DNA of 64,000 bases from Acinetobacter piscicola (lineage in GTDB: Bacteria > Pseudomonadota > Gammaproteobacteria > Pseudomonadales > Moraxellaceae): assembly GCF_002233755.1 (NCBI RefSeq), contig NZ_KZ268709.1:19835-83834 (forward strand). The letters run 5' to 3'. Positions 29,185-38,615 of the stretch are shown piece after piece. The stretch's first letter is position 1, and the number at the start of each line of letters is the position of its first letter. A program made the translations under genes and the position numbers. Below the pieces are notes generated by a model, which did not search any database, had not been told where the DNA came from, and saw nothing but the letters and a program-made list of their open reading frames with translations.

Positions 29185-31506
29185 ATGGCGCAGATTAAAA
29201 GCCGTAAACATAACAGATCAACTCAGCTTGTTGCTCTAGCAGCTTCGTTTCCTTTGATGGCTCATGCCGCTCAACAGGAAAGTGACACAGCAAAATTACC
29301 TGTGATCGCAGTTGAGGCAAAAGCTGAAAACAACTATAAAGCTGAGCGAGTTAGTTCTACGAAATACACTCAGCCATTGGTGGATACCCCACAAACCATT
29401 TCTGTGATCAAAAAAGAAATTTTAAAAGAACAAGGCGCGACTTCGCTTGTAGATGCTTTACGTAATACGCCGGGAATCACATTGCAACTCGGTGAAAATG
29501 GCAATACCAGTGCGGGGGATTCATTCCAAATGCGTGGTTTTGATACCAAAAACTCAATTTATGTCGATGGTATCCGTGACATTGGTGCTGTTAGTCGTGA
29601 CGTATATAACCTTGAACAAATTGAAGTTGTAAAAGGACCTTCAGGGGCAGAAGCTGGACGTGGTGGTGCGGGTGGCTATATTAACCTTGTAAGCAAACTT
29701 CCTTATGCTGAAAATAGCCGTGAAGTCTCTGCGACCTATAAAACAGCAGAACATGGACGCTTAGCCGCTGACATCAATCAGGCGATTAATGACAGCGTGG
29801 CTGTACGTTTAAATGTCATGGGCCAGCAAGGTGGTGTAGATGGGCGTGATTATGTCGAACAAAATGGTTGGGCAGTCGCACCATCGATTGCTTTTGGTCT
29901 AGATAGTGACACTCGTTTTTACTTATATTCACAACATATTCAACAACGCAACGTTCCAGATGGTGGTATTCCTACAATCGGGATGAAAGGTTTTTATTAT
30001 AATAATACCGACACTAAACTGACGCAGCCACAGCGCGATATTATTAACAATGCCGTTAATTCTGCAAGACCAGTTGATAGTGAAAACTTTTACGGCAGTA
30101 TCGACGACTATGAAGATATTGATGCCAATATGGTCACTGCAAAAGTTGAAAGTGATTTTGCTGAAAATGTGAAACTGACCAATATCACGCGTCTTGGTAA
30201 AACAGAAATGGATCGTGTGTTAACAGGGGTCAATGCACTGGTCATTAGCAATTTAAATACCCCTAAAGATCCAAACTCTTGGTCAGTGGTCCGTACTCGT
30301 CAAGGTGTAGATCAAACCAATAAAATTTTAACCAATCAAACTTCTCTCAACTTAAATCTTAAAACAGGTTCGATTGAACACGACGTCGTGGTAGGCCTAG
30401 AACTATTAAGAGAAGAACAGTTTAACAATACCTTGAATGTTCAAACGCCTGGACAAGCAGCACCAGTTATTCCGCCTGCAAGCTTATACGATCCTAATCC
30501 ATATTCGAAATTACCAGGCTTAGTACATACTGGAGCATATGCAAAAGGCAAAACGGATACTGCTGCTGCGTATTTATTTGACACTTTAAAATTTGGTGAA
30601 CGTTTTCAGTTAAATGGCGGTGTTCGTGTTGATTATTATGATACTGAATATGATGGATTGACGGTTGCAACCGATGCGAAAACGTTGGCTGTCACCAATA
30701 CAGCAAGTAATTTGGGTACCAATGGCACCTTAGTCAGTTGGAAATTAGGTAGCGTATTTAAACCAACACCTGCAAGTAGCATTTATGCATCTTATGCAAA
30801 ATCATTAACCCCTCCAGGTACGGCTTTTGTTTTAAATGACAGTTCAACGTCTGCAAACAATGTTGCCAATAACCCAGCAGCGAAGCCACAAAAAACTCAC
30901 CATTATGAGGTGGGGACTAAATGGACACTGAATGATGACAAAATCATTCTAACCGCTGCGGCTTATCATACTGAAAATGAAAATCAAATTACGCAAGATC
31001 CAATTAGCCTACAATATGTTCCTGAAGGGAAAATGACGGTTAAAGGCTTGGAACTTGGTGCTGTAGGTCAAATTACACGTGCATGGAATGTTTCAGCAGG
31101 TGTTGCCTTCATGGACACTGAGCAAGAGAATCAGCAAACCTACAATGCAACGACAAAAGTTTGGACTGAAAATAATGCCGTTCGTTGGTCACCAGACTTG
31201 ACTGCGACTTTATGGACAACCTATAGCGTTGCAGGATTTAAAGCAGGTGTTGGCGCACGTTATGTAGATGAACAAAAACGTGCCATCACACCGGGTTCAA
31301 CCACGACCACCAACATGCCTGCAATTCCGAGTTATGTCGTATTTGATGCCATGGCAGGTTATACGTTTAATAAAAATGCATCCGCGAGTTTGCATATTTA
31401 TAATCTAGCAGATAAAGAATATATCAGTACTTTGAATAATGGTGGTTCACGTCTGGTACTAGGCCAACCACGTTCTGCTGCATTATCTTTTAACTATAAG
31501 TTCTGA
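29185..31506 (+). CDS. PiuA/Fiu-type catecholate TonB-dependent receptor, copy 2
   Basis: This 773-residue protein closely follows E. coli Fiu along its length. It has VDTPQTISVIKKEILKEQGATSLVDALRNTPG, MRGFDTKNSIYVDGIRDIGAVSRDVYN, LEQIEVVKGPSG, NVPDGGIPTIG near residue 265, and the closing IYNLADKEYI...LSFNYKF. A signal peptide ends PLMAHA (29). Fiu and PiuA import monomeric catechol siderophores and siderophore-antibiotic conjugates. The gene is followed by piuC, the usual partner of piuA, which supports naming it the PiuA orthologue. Confidence 0.9.
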   Translation: MAQIKSRKHNRSTQLVALAASFPLMAHAAQQESDTAKLPVIAVEAKAENNYKAERVSSTKYTQPLVDTPQTISVIKKEILKEQGATSLVDALRNTPGITLQLGENGNTSAGDSFQMRGFDTKNSIYVDGIRDIGAVSRDVYNLEQIEVVKGPSGAEAGRGGAGGYINLVSKLPYAENSREVSATYKTAEHGRLAADINQAINDSVAVRLNVMGQQGGVDGRDYVEQNGWAVAPSIAFGLDSDTRFYLYSQHIQQRNVPDGGIPTIGMKGFYYNNTDTKLTQPQRDIINNAVNSARPVDSENFYGSIDDYEDIDANMVTAKVESDFAENVKLTNITRLGKTEMDRVLTGVNALVISNLNTPKDPNSWSVVRTRQGVDQTNKILTNQTSLNLNLKTGSIEHDVVVGLELLREEQFNNTLNVQTPGQAAPVIPPASLYDPNPYSKLPGLVHTGAYAKGKTDTAAAYLFDTLKFGERFQLNGGVRVDYYDTEYDGLTVATDAKTLAVTNTASNLGTNGTLVSWKLGSVFKPTPASSIYASYAKSLTPPGTAFVLNDSSTSANNVANNPAAKPQKTHHYEVGTKWTLNDDKIILTAAAYHTENENQITQDPISLQYVPEGKMTVKGLELGAVGQITRAWNVSAGVAFMDTEQENQQTYNATTKVWTENNAVRWSPDLTATLWTTYSVAGFKAGVGARYVDEQKRAITPGSTTTTNMPAIPSYVVFDAMAGYTFNKNASASLHIYNLADKEYISTLNNGGSRLVLGQPRSAALSFNYKF

Positions 31507-31526
31507 TAAATTTAGCACTCGTTTTT

Positions 31527-31562
31527 TATATCGTGTATTCTCAGGGATGCACGATTTTTTCT
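31527..31562 (+). terminator. Hairpin between the PiuA-like receptor and piuC
   Basis: ATCGTGTAT and ATGCACGAT pair around an 8-nt loop and are followed by TTTTTTC. It probably attenuates readthrough so that piuC is made at a lower level than the receptor. Confidence 0.7.
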
Positions 31563-31587
31563 TTTTAAATCTTGGGAAAACTGAACC

Positions 31588-32271
31588 ATGATGCTGCATA
31601 TCCCTGACGTTTTGACCAAACAACAGGTTATCGATATTCGTCACAGACTAGACCATTCAACAGCATGGATAGATGGTAAAAAAAGTGCTGGCTCGCAGGC
31701 TCAGTCCATCAAAAATAATCTACAAGTCGATGTCCATTCAGAAATTTATCAAAATATTGCACCGTTTATTCTCACAGCACTCAAACAGCAAGCAATGTTT
31801 CAATCAGCAGCATTACCACGACACTGTTTAATGCCAATGCTGAATTGCTACCAAGACTCAGGAAACTATGGCAATCATGTAGACAATGCCGTGCAATATT
31901 CATCAGAAACAGGACAACCGATCCGTACCGACGTATCTATAACGGTATTTTTATCAGAACCTGAAGAATATGAAGGCGGTGAATTGGTCGTTGAGGACAA
32001 TTATGGAACTCACGAAGTTAAACTCAATGCTGGCGATGCCATACTCTACCCTGCAACCAGCTTGCATCGGGTTGAACCTGTAACTTCGGGCAAACGTATT
32101 GCAGCATTTACATGGATACAAAGCATGGTCAAAGATGATTGGCAACGCAGCATGTTATTCAATCTAGATATGACCATTATGCAACTGCGCCAAAAGTACG
32201 GTGATTCAGAAGAAACCGTCAGTCTAACCAGTCATTATCATAATCTATTAAGACAATGGGGTGACTTATGA
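31588..32271 (+). CDS. piuC: PKHD-type Fe(II)/2-oxoglutarate dioxygenase PiuC
   Basis: This 227-residue cytoplasmic hydroxylase is at the family's usual length of about 226. The iron ligands are visible as the HVD motif in YGNHVDNAV near residue 98 and a distal His in SLHRVEPV near 158, followed by the 2-oxoglutarate-binding Arg in SGKRIAAFTW near 170. PiuC genes accompany piuA/fiu receptors across gammaproteobacteria; the substrate is unknown, possibly the imported siderophore. Its stop codon overlaps the next start (ATGA), indicating translational coupling. Confidence 0.93.
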   Translation: MMLHIPDVLTKQQVIDIRHRLDHSTAWIDGKKSAGSQAQSIKNNLQVDVHSEIYQNIAPFILTALKQQAMFQSAALPRHCLMPMLNCYQDSGNYGNHVDNAVQYSSETGQPIRTDVSITVFLSEPEEYEGGELVVEDNYGTHEVKLNAGDAILYPATSLHRVEPVTSGKRIAAFTWIQSMVKDDWQRSMLFNLDMTIMQLRQKYGDSEETVSLTSHYHNLLRQWGDL

Positions 32272-33380
32272 ACCACATGGATTCTAAAAAAATTCTGCCT
32301 CCTTTTGCACAAATCCCTGCTTATTTACAAACCATTGCAGACTATGAACAACAAGCAGAAAAGCATTTAGCTGTAAATACTTGGCATTACCTACAAGGCG
32401 GTGCTATGGATGAATATAGTGTCCGAGACAATCTGCAACAGTTTAAAAATATTCAACTTATTCCACGTTTATTAAATGACCTAACGCAAGGCGATACTGC
32501 ATGTGAGATTTTAGGACAAAAATTCCCACATCCGATCTTTTTAGCACCGATTGGACATCAACAACTCTTTCATAGCGATGCTGAGGCTGCTTCTGCTCTT
32601 GCTGCTGAAGTTTTAGGCAGTAATTTTGTTTTAAGTACATTTACCAATACCAATATTCAAAATCTAAAAAAAGAAAATCCATACAAATGGTTTCAGCTCT
32701 ATTGGCAAGGGGATCGCGAAAAATCATTAGCTCTGATTAAGCTCGCAGAACAACAAAACTTTAAAGCGATTGTGATTACGGTAGATTCACCGCATACCGG
32801 TATCCGAGATCGTGAGCGTCGTGTTTTCTTTCAACTGCCAGAAGGTATGCAGCATCCGCATACGCCGACTCACATTCCTTTGCCTGAAATAACAGAAGAT
32901 CAACATCCTGTTTTTAACGGACTCATGCATATTGCACCCAAATGGGCAGATATTGAATTTATCATTGCCAATACAGATTTGCCTGTTATTTTAAAAGGTG
33001 TGCTCCACCCTTTAGATGCAAAAAAAGCAGTAAATATTGGTGTGAAAGGTTTAATCATTTCCAATCATGGCGGACGTGTTTTAGATACGGCCATTTCTCC
33101 ACTTAAAGCCTTAGAAAAAATAAAAACCGTTGTACCGAGTGATTTTCCATTGTTATTGGATGGTGGTGTTCGCCGTGGAACAGATGTATTTAAAGCCTTA
33201 GCACTCGGTGCTTCTGCTGTATTGATTGGTCGTCCAGCGATTTATGGACTGGCAGTTGCAGGTGCTTTAGGTGTTGCTCATGTCATCAAAATCTTAAAGG
33301 AAGAATTTGAGATTACTATGGCTTTGATGGGAACGGCTACCGTAAATGAGATTAATCAAGAATACATTTTCCAAGATTAA
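32268..33380 (+). CDS. FMN-dependent alpha-hydroxy-acid oxidase/dehydrogenase, coupled to piuC
   Basis: This 370-residue protein belongs to the lactate/glycolate oxidase family. FMN- and substrate-binding motifs are LQGGAMDEYSVRDN near 45, PIFLAPIGHQQLFH near 90, KWFQLYWQGD near 140, the catalytic His-Arg loop ISNHGGRVLDT near 265, and DGGVRRGTDVFKALALGASAVLIGRP near 300. The gene overlaps piuC by 4 bases, so the enzyme probably acts in the same iron process rather than in general lactate use. No permease or lldR-like regulator is nearby. The substrate is unknown. Confidence 0.85.
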   Translation: MNHMDSKKILPPFAQIPAYLQTIADYEQQAEKHLAVNTWHYLQGGAMDEYSVRDNLQQFKNIQLIPRLLNDLTQGDTACEILGQKFPHPIFLAPIGHQQLFHSDAEAASALAAEVLGSNFVLSTFTNTNIQNLKKENPYKWFQLYWQGDREKSLALIKLAEQQNFKAIVITVDSPHTGIRDRERRVFFQLPEGMQHPHTPTHIPLPEITEDQHPVFNGLMHIAPKWADIEFIIANTDLPVILKGVLHPLDAKKAVNIGVKGLIISNHGGRVLDTAISPLKALEKIKTVVPSDFPLLLDGGVRRGTDVFKALALGASAVLIGRPAIYGLAVAGALGVAHVIKILKEEFEITMALMGTATVNEINQEYIFQD

Positions 33381-33489
33381 CGATTTTAAAGAAAATTTTT
33401 CTCTTAATTCGATTAAATAGTGCAAATTAAGAAAATTATTCCCGAACCATCTGTTTTACAATTAAGCTTAAGTTAAACCATTTACAAGC

Positions 33490-33504
33490 AGTCAGAGTCT
33501 GACT
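33490..33504. promoter_or_regulatory. Perfect 7-1-7 palindrome upstream of leuA
   Basis: AGTCAGA-G-TCTGACT lies 156 bases before the leuA start, within a 279-bp non-coding gap. It could be a regulator operator; there is no T-tract, so it is not a terminator. I match it to no known consensus. I found no Leu-rich leader peptide in the gap. Confidence 0.4.
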
Positions 33505-33659
33505 TTATGTGATGTTATTTCCATCCATAATTTTATGCCACTTTAGGCGAATATACTCCGAAAAATACTTGTAAATTGCGTGAATAGACACAATCTATAG
33601 AGTAGTAAGTTGCCTTTACCCAAGATACGAGCAACGACAACTACACAAGGAGTTATCTC

Positions 33660-35357
33660 ATGATGTTGGCTGATCCAAGTAAAAAATATCGTCGCATGTA
33701 CCAACGTGTTGACTTGCCTGACCGTCAATGGCCAAACAATGAAATCAATAAAGCGCCGATTTGGATGAGTACCGACCTTCGTGATGGTAACCAAGCGATT
33801 TTCGAACCGATGAACATTGAACAAAAATTCAAAATGTTCCAGATGTTGGTGAAAATTGGCTTTAAACATATTGAAATTGGTTTCCCTTCAGCATCACAAG
33901 TTGACTTTGACTTCACACGTAAATTAATTGAAGAAGGTCATATTCCAGAAGATGTTTATATTGAGGTTTTAGTACAAGCACGTGACCATTTGATTGCACG
34001 TACTTTTGAGTCTTTGCAAGGTGCAAAACGTGCCATTGTGCATATTTACAATGCAAACTCACCAACCTTCCGCCAAAAAGTCTTGAATGTTGACGTGGCT
34101 GGTGCAAAACAATTGGCAATCAATGCAGCAACCAAAGTCAAAGAATATGCTGCAAAACAGCCTGAAACTGATTTTATTTTCCAATACAGCCCAGAATGTT
34201 TTACGGCAACGGAACTAGAAGTTGCTAAAGATGTTTGTGATGCTGTCACTGAAATTTGGGAAGCATCTCCTGAGAATAAAGTGATCTTGAACTTACCTGC
34301 AACGGTTGAAGTTTCAGGCCCACACGTTTATGCAGACCAAATTGAATGGATGCACCGTAATTTACAACGCCGTGATGGTGTGATTATTTCTGTACACTGT
34401 CATAACGACCGTGGTTGTGGTATCGCTGCATCTGAATTGGCAATCATGGCGGGTGCTGACCGTGTCGAAGGTTGTGTCTTTGGCAATGGTGAACGTACTG
34501 GTAATGTAGACGTTGCAGCAATTGCTTTGAACATGTACACCCAAGGCGTGGCATGTGAATTAGATTTCTCAAATATCAATGAAATCATTGCAACTATTGA
34601 AGAATGTACAGGCTTACCTGTACACCCTCGTCACCCATATGCAGGTGATTTGGTCTTTACAGCATTCTCAGGTTCTCACCAAGATGCGATTAAAAAAGGC
34701 TTTGAATACCAAAAGAACGAAGAAATTTGGGATATGCCTTACTTGCCAATCGACCCGAAAGACTTAGGTCGTGACTATGACGCAGTGATTCGTGTCAACT
34801 CACAGTCTGGTAAAGGCGGTATAGCTTACTTATTAGAGTCCAACTACAACGTGGTATTACCTCGTCGTTTACAAATTGAATTCTCGCAAATCGTTCAACA
34901 AGTTGCAGATGACGAAGGTGTTGAAGTTTCAGCTCAACAAATCTGGACCTTATTCCAAGACACTTATGTTGAAATAAAAGATGCGCATTATGCTGCCAAA
35001 AACTACAGATTATCTGATGATAATGGCAACCAAGTGATTGAACTTGATGTGGTTGTAAATGGTGAAGTGCAGCATTTACGTGGTGAAGGCAATGGCCCGA
35101 TTTCTGCAATCTTAAATGCGCTTCAATTACCAATTGATGTCGTTAACTATGAAGAACGCAGTATCAGTTCTGGCGCACATGCCAAAGCACTCGCTTTAAT
35201 TGAACTTCAAGTACAAGGTACAGGTAAATCTGCATTTGGTGCAGGTGTACATGACAATATCGTCACCTCATCGATTGAAGCGATTATTGCCGCAACCAAC
35301 CGTTTGATTGATCAAGGTGTATTAAGCACTGAGCAAGTGATTGCTGCTGCCGTATAA
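33660..35357 (+). CDS. leuA: 2-isopropylmalate synthase, long form
   Basis: LeuA condenses acetyl-CoA with 2-oxoisovalerate, the committed step of leucine synthesis. The 565-residue length is the second, longer LeuA type. The catalytic TIM barrel (about 30-310) has WMSTDLRDGNQAI near 37, the metal-binding HCHNDRGCG near 245 and GNGERTGNVD near 280. The LeuA dimer/regulatory domain (about 425-560), responsible for leucine feedback, is complete. AAGGAG lies 8 bases before the first of two adjacent ATGs. Confidence 0.96.
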   Translation: MMLADPSKKYRRMYQRVDLPDRQWPNNEINKAPIWMSTDLRDGNQAIFEPMNIEQKFKMFQMLVKIGFKHIEIGFPSASQVDFDFTRKLIEEGHIPEDVYIEVLVQARDHLIARTFESLQGAKRAIVHIYNANSPTFRQKVLNVDVAGAKQLAINAATKVKEYAAKQPETDFIFQYSPECFTATELEVAKDVCDAVTEIWEASPENKVILNLPATVEVSGPHVYADQIEWMHRNLQRRDGVIISVHCHNDRGCGIAASELAIMAGADRVEGCVFGNGERTGNVDVAAIALNMYTQGVACELDFSNINEIIATIEECTGLPVHPRHPYAGDLVFTAFSGSHQDAIKKGFEYQKNEEIWDMPYLPIDPKDLGRDYDAVIRVNSQSGKGGIAYLLESNYNVVLPRRLQIEFSQIVQQVADDEGVEVSAQQIWTLFQDTYVEIKDAHYAAKNYRLSDDNGNQVIELDVVVNGEVQHLRGEGNGPISAILNALQLPIDVVNYEERSISSGAHAKALALIELQVQGTGKSAFGAGVHDNIVTSSIEAIIAATNRLIDQGVLSTEQVIAAAV

Positions 35358-35395
35358 GCCATATCTATATAAGCAATATCAATTAAATGACTTTA

Positions 35396-35424
35396 GAAAG
35401 GATGTCCCAAGTGGTATCCTTTCT
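35396..35424 (+). terminator. Probable terminator of leuA
   Basis: GAAAGGAT pairs with ATCCTTTC around a 12-nt loop, but only a short T-run (TTG) follows, so termination may be weak. Confidence 0.5.
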
Positions 35425-35580
35425 TGCGTTAAAGCTTAAGCCTAGAAATAAACTTTAATACTCAGACGCTATTGCAAAATTACTTTCATATCATTAATTT
35501 ATTAGCAATAATGATGACGTAGATGTGCGTAACATCAGTAATTTATTCTACCTACCAAAATTTTAAGGCGAATTATTTCT

Positions 35581-36741
35581 GTGTCTTTTCCAGCTGACTC
35601 GGTGGGTGTAATCACCCCGCAAAAGTTCCAATTTGAAGAACCTTTAGAGCTAGAATGTGGCCGTATTTTACCACGTTTTGAAATCATGGTTGAAACCTAT
35701 GGTGAGCTCAATGCTGATAAATCCAATGCAATTTTGATTTGTCATGCCCTTTCAGGTCATCACCATGCAGCGGGTTATCATCATGAAGATGATAAAAAAG
35801 CAGGTTGGTGGGATGCATGTATTGGTCCGAATAAAGCGATTGATACCTCGAAATTTTTTGTTGTTGCTTTAAACAATATTGGGGGTTGTAATGGCTCAAC
35901 TGGCCCCACTTCACCGAACCCTGAAAATGAAAATCGCCCCTATGGCCCAGATTTCCCTTTAGTCACAGTACGAGACTGGGTGAAAACGCAGACCATGCTT
36001 TCTGACCGTTTAGGTATTGATATTTGGTATTCAGTGATTGGTGGATCTTTAGGTGGAATGCAAGCTTTACAGTGGTCTGTAGATTATCCTGATCGCTTAA
36101 AGAATTGCGTGATTATTGCTAGTGCGCCAAAACTTTCAGCGCAAAATATTGCCTTTAACGAAGTGGCACGTCAGTCGATTTTATCTGATCCTGATTTTCA
36201 CAATGGTCGTTATTTAGAACATGATAGCTATCCAAAGCGTGGCTTAATCTTGGCACGCATGGTCGGACATATTACCTACCTGTCCGAAGAAGCCATGAAA
36301 CAAAAATTTGGTCGTGACTTAAAATCGGGCAAATTTATGTATGGTTTCGATGTTGAATTCCAAGTCGAAAGTTACTTGCGCTATCAAGGTGAGCAATTCA
36401 GTCGTAACTTTGATGCCAACACTTATTTGATCATGACCAAAGCTTTGGATTATTTTGATCCATCTCGTGAATATGAATTGTCACTCAAAAAAGCCATGGC
36501 CAATACAAAATGTCGATTCTTGGTGGTGTCATTCACCACAGACTGGCGTTTTACCCCACAACGTTCACAAGAAATTGTAGATTCACTCATCAGCAATCAT
36601 AAGTCTGTCAGTTATATCGATATCGATGCAGAACAAGGACATGACTCCTTCTTATTCCCTATTCCATTATATGTAAAAACATTACGTGCTTTTTTAGGTG
36701 GTCCTGAACACCTCAAAGCGACACCGAAGGAGGCATTGTAA
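35581..36741 (+). CDS. metX: Homoserine O-acetyltransferase MetX
   Basis: MetX acylates homoserine in methionine synthesis. The 386-residue alpha/beta hydrolase shows the nucleophile elbow [15 protein letters not shown] (Ser near 155), the acid in [10 protein letters not shown] near 322 and the His in QGHDSFLF near 355, plus the CHALSGHHH and [12 protein letters not shown] loops. Acyl specificity (acetyl or succinyl) cannot be fixed by eye. The start is GTG at 35581 with AAGGCG 10 bases before it. The stop overlaps the metW start (TAATG). Confidence 0.95.
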   Translation: MSFPADSVGVITPQKFQFEEPLELECGRILPRFEIMVETYGELNADKSNAILICHALSGHHHAAGYHHEDDKKAGWWDACIGPNKAIDTSKFFVVALNNIGGCNGSTGPTSPNPENENRPYGPDFPLVTVRDWVKTQTMLSDRLGIDIWYSVIGGSLGGMQALQWSVDYPDRLKNCVIIASAPKLSAQNIAFNEVARQSILSDPDFHNGRYLEHDSYPKRGLILARMVGHITYLSEEAMKQKFGRDLKSGKFMYGFDVEFQVESYLRYQGEQFSRNFDANTYLIMTKALDYFDPSREYELSLKKAMANTKCRFLVVSFTTDWRFTPQRSQEIVDSLISNHKSVSYIDIDAEQGHDSFLFPIPLYVKTLRAFLGGPEHLKATPKEAL

Positions 36742-37334
36742 TGCGTATAGATCAACAACTATCTGAAAAATGGATTACACCCGGTGCAAGTGTGCTCGAT
36801 TTAGGTTGCGGCGATGGTGAATTATTGGCACAGCTAGGCAAAAAGCAGCAAATTCGTGCTTATGGCTTAGAAATAGACCAAGAAAAGATTGCAATTGCTG
36901 TAAGCAAAGGGTTAAATATTATTCAACAAGACTTAAATCTCGGTTTGGGACGCTTTGCTGACCAGTCTTTTGACTATGTGGTTATGGCACAAGCTTTGCA
37001 AGCTGTAGATGCACCTGATGTGTTATTACGCGATATGGTGCGTGTGGGGAAACAAGCCATCATTACTTTTCCTAATTTTGCATACTGGAAGACTCGTTCT
37101 TTCCTTGCACTTAAAGGGATGATGCCTGTTTCTGATGCATTACCGTATATGTGGTACAATACGCCAAATATCCACTTATGCACCTTTCGTGATTTTGAAG
37201 CACTGTGTGCAGAAAATCAGATTCAAATTATTGATCGACTCGCTGTAAATGGGAACCAACAAGGAAGCTTTTTAAGTAAAGCTGTACCGAATTTGTTCGG
37301 CGAAGTCGCTATTTATCGAGTGAGCGCTCTATGA
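36741..37334 (+). CDS. metW: MetW, methyltransferase-fold partner of MetX
   Basis: This 197-residue protein has a SAM-type motif LDLGCGDGELLAQL near residue 20 and VVMAQALQAVDAPD near 82, then the conserved KTRSFLALKGMMPVSDALPYMWYNTPNIHLCTFRDFE region typical of MetW, here at about 118-153. MetW accompanies MetX in many proteobacteria and is needed for its activity. One-base overlap with metX and 4-base overlap with the next gene show a tight operon. Confidence 0.94.
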   Translation: MRIDQQLSEKWITPGASVLDLGCGDGELLAQLGKKQQIRAYGLEIDQEKIAIAVSKGLNIIQQDLNLGLGRFADQSFDYVVMAQALQAVDAPDVLLRDMVRVGKQAIITFPNFAYWKTRSFLALKGMMPVSDALPYMWYNTPNIHLCTFRDFEALCAENQIQIIDRLAVNGNQQGSFLSKAVPNLFGEVAIYRVSAL

Positions 37335-37927
37335 AAAAAATATTATTAGGTAGTACATTATTTTTTGGGCTGTTAAACATTCAAGCTCATGCAGAATATG
37401 TCTCTCAACAGCAGCCCTCTGTTTCTCAAATGGCTGCACAATATGCACATATGAATGTTGCCGATTTGCAAAAAGCAGCTAAATCTGGACAGCCAGCAGC
37501 ACAATTTTATTTAGCGACTCACCTCCAAGCGGGAACAGGTGGTGTTTCTAAAGACCTTAAACAAGCTTTTGTTTGGTATAAAGCTGCAGCTGATCAAGGT
37601 GTTTCTGCTGCTCAGCTCAATGTTGGTCGTATGTATGCAGATGGTCTTGGTGTTTCTAAAAGTGAAACTTCTGCTCGTCAATACTTTGAAAAAGCAGCAA
37701 GTCACGGCGATAACCGCGCAAGCTTTAACTTAGCGGTGATGGAAGAGCAAAAGAAAAACTACATGGGTGCTTACCAGTGGTATGAGCTTTCGACTCGTGA
37801 TGGTATGTTAGATAATAAAGTCATCAATATGTCTCAAAGCAAGAAAACTGCATTGGCTGCGAACTTAACTCAAGATCAAATTCGTACTGCAACTCAACGT
37901 GCAGACCAATGGATTCAAGCCCAGTAA
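37331..37927 (+). CDS. Secreted Sel1-repeat (TPR-like) protein
   Basis: This 198-residue protein has a signal peptide ending IQAHA (22). Two to three Sel1-like repeats are visible: AQFYLATHLQAGTGGVSKDLKQAFVWYKAAADQG, then AQLNVGRMYADGLGVSKSETSARQYFEKAASHG, then a partial ASFNLAVMEEQKKNYMGAYQWYELS, at about 55-155. Sel1 proteins are scaffolds for protein contacts. ATGA overlap with metW places it last in the metX-metW operon; the link to methionine is unclear. Confidence 0.8.
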   Translation: MKKILLGSTLFFGLLNIQAHAEYVSQQQPSVSQMAAQYAHMNVADLQKAAKSGQPAAQFYLATHLQAGTGGVSKDLKQAFVWYKAAADQGVSAAQLNVGRMYADGLGVSKSETSARQYFEKAASHGDNRASFNLAVMEEQKKNYMGAYQWYELSTRDGMLDNKVINMSQSKKTALAANLTQDQIRTATQRADQWIQAQ

Positions 37928-37956
37928 GTCTGATTCTAAGATGCCTTACTAGATCC

Positions 37957-37990
37957 AAAAAACCGACCTATATTTAAGTCGGTTTTTTTG
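37957..37990 (+). terminator. Terminator of the metX-metW-sel1 operon
   Basis: AAAAACCGAC pairs with GTCGGTTTTT around a 9-nt loop and is followed by further T. Confidence 0.9.
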
Positions 37991-38034
37991 TTAGTTTAAA
38001 AATAATCTTTTGAAATTGAAATCTAGACTATCTA

Positions 38035-38502
38035 ATGAGTAACGTTGACGCAGCTATATTCAAAGCTAGACTTGAACTTAAAACTATCAAACCTGAAGAA
38101 ATTCAAGAATGGGCTATTGCAACTTTAGAAGCAGACTCATCCAATGTCCTAGCATTAGAAATATGTTTTTTCTCAAAACCAAAAGAAGTTGTAACGCACT
38201 TTAAAAAGATGTCTAAAAATATTTTTTCTCAAACCTTAACAGAAAAAATAATTAATGATCTATTGAAAGATTATATAAACAAGAACTTAAGTTTGTTTTC
38301 AATCAAAGAAGCTCAACGTTCTCTAATTCAAAAACTTTTACACTTCTCAAATGTGATCGAAAGTAAAGAGCTTTTTGAATTATTGAACTATTATGATGAC
38401 CAATTTTACCTTAGTTCAGAAGGCTATACTTCTTCTGAACCAGATATTGTATTTCAAGATTTAATCAATGATTTAAAAAACTTCTTATCTAACTCAAATT
38501 AA
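38035..38502 (+). CDS. Hypothetical protein, helical, cytoplasmic
   Basis: This 155-residue protein has no signal peptide and no membrane helix. It is rich in Lys, Glu, Leu and Phe, has predicted alternating amphipathic helices, and an acidic C-terminus. It is more AT-rich than its neighbours, with more Ile/Asn/Lys codons, which may point to recent acquisition. No family recognised. It sits alone between a terminator and rdgB. Confidence 0.6.
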   Translation: MSNVDAAIFKARLELKTIKPEEIQEWAIATLEADSSNVLALEICFFSKPKEVVTHFKKMSKNIFSQTLTEKIINDLLKDYINKNLSLFSIKEAQRSLIQKLLHFSNVIESKELFELLNYYDDQFYLSSEGYTSSEPDIVFQDLINDLKNFLSNSN

Positions 38503-38615
38503 ATCAGAATTCTAAATAAAGTTATAATTCACTTATGAATAACGACAATATATATCTATTCTACTTATAGAATCAGCTAAAATACGCCACATTATTCAAA
38601 ATCAGAGCAATTCAA

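Noticed and set aside
33381..33659. Possible leucine attenuator leader before leuA.
   Set aside because: No short ORF with a run of Leu codons and no antiterminator/terminator pair could be found; only an isolated palindrome.
35358..35580. A SAM riboswitch before metX was considered.
   Set aside because: No recognisable conserved SAM riboswitch core or following terminator; the gap is plain AT-rich sequence after a weak leuA terminator.
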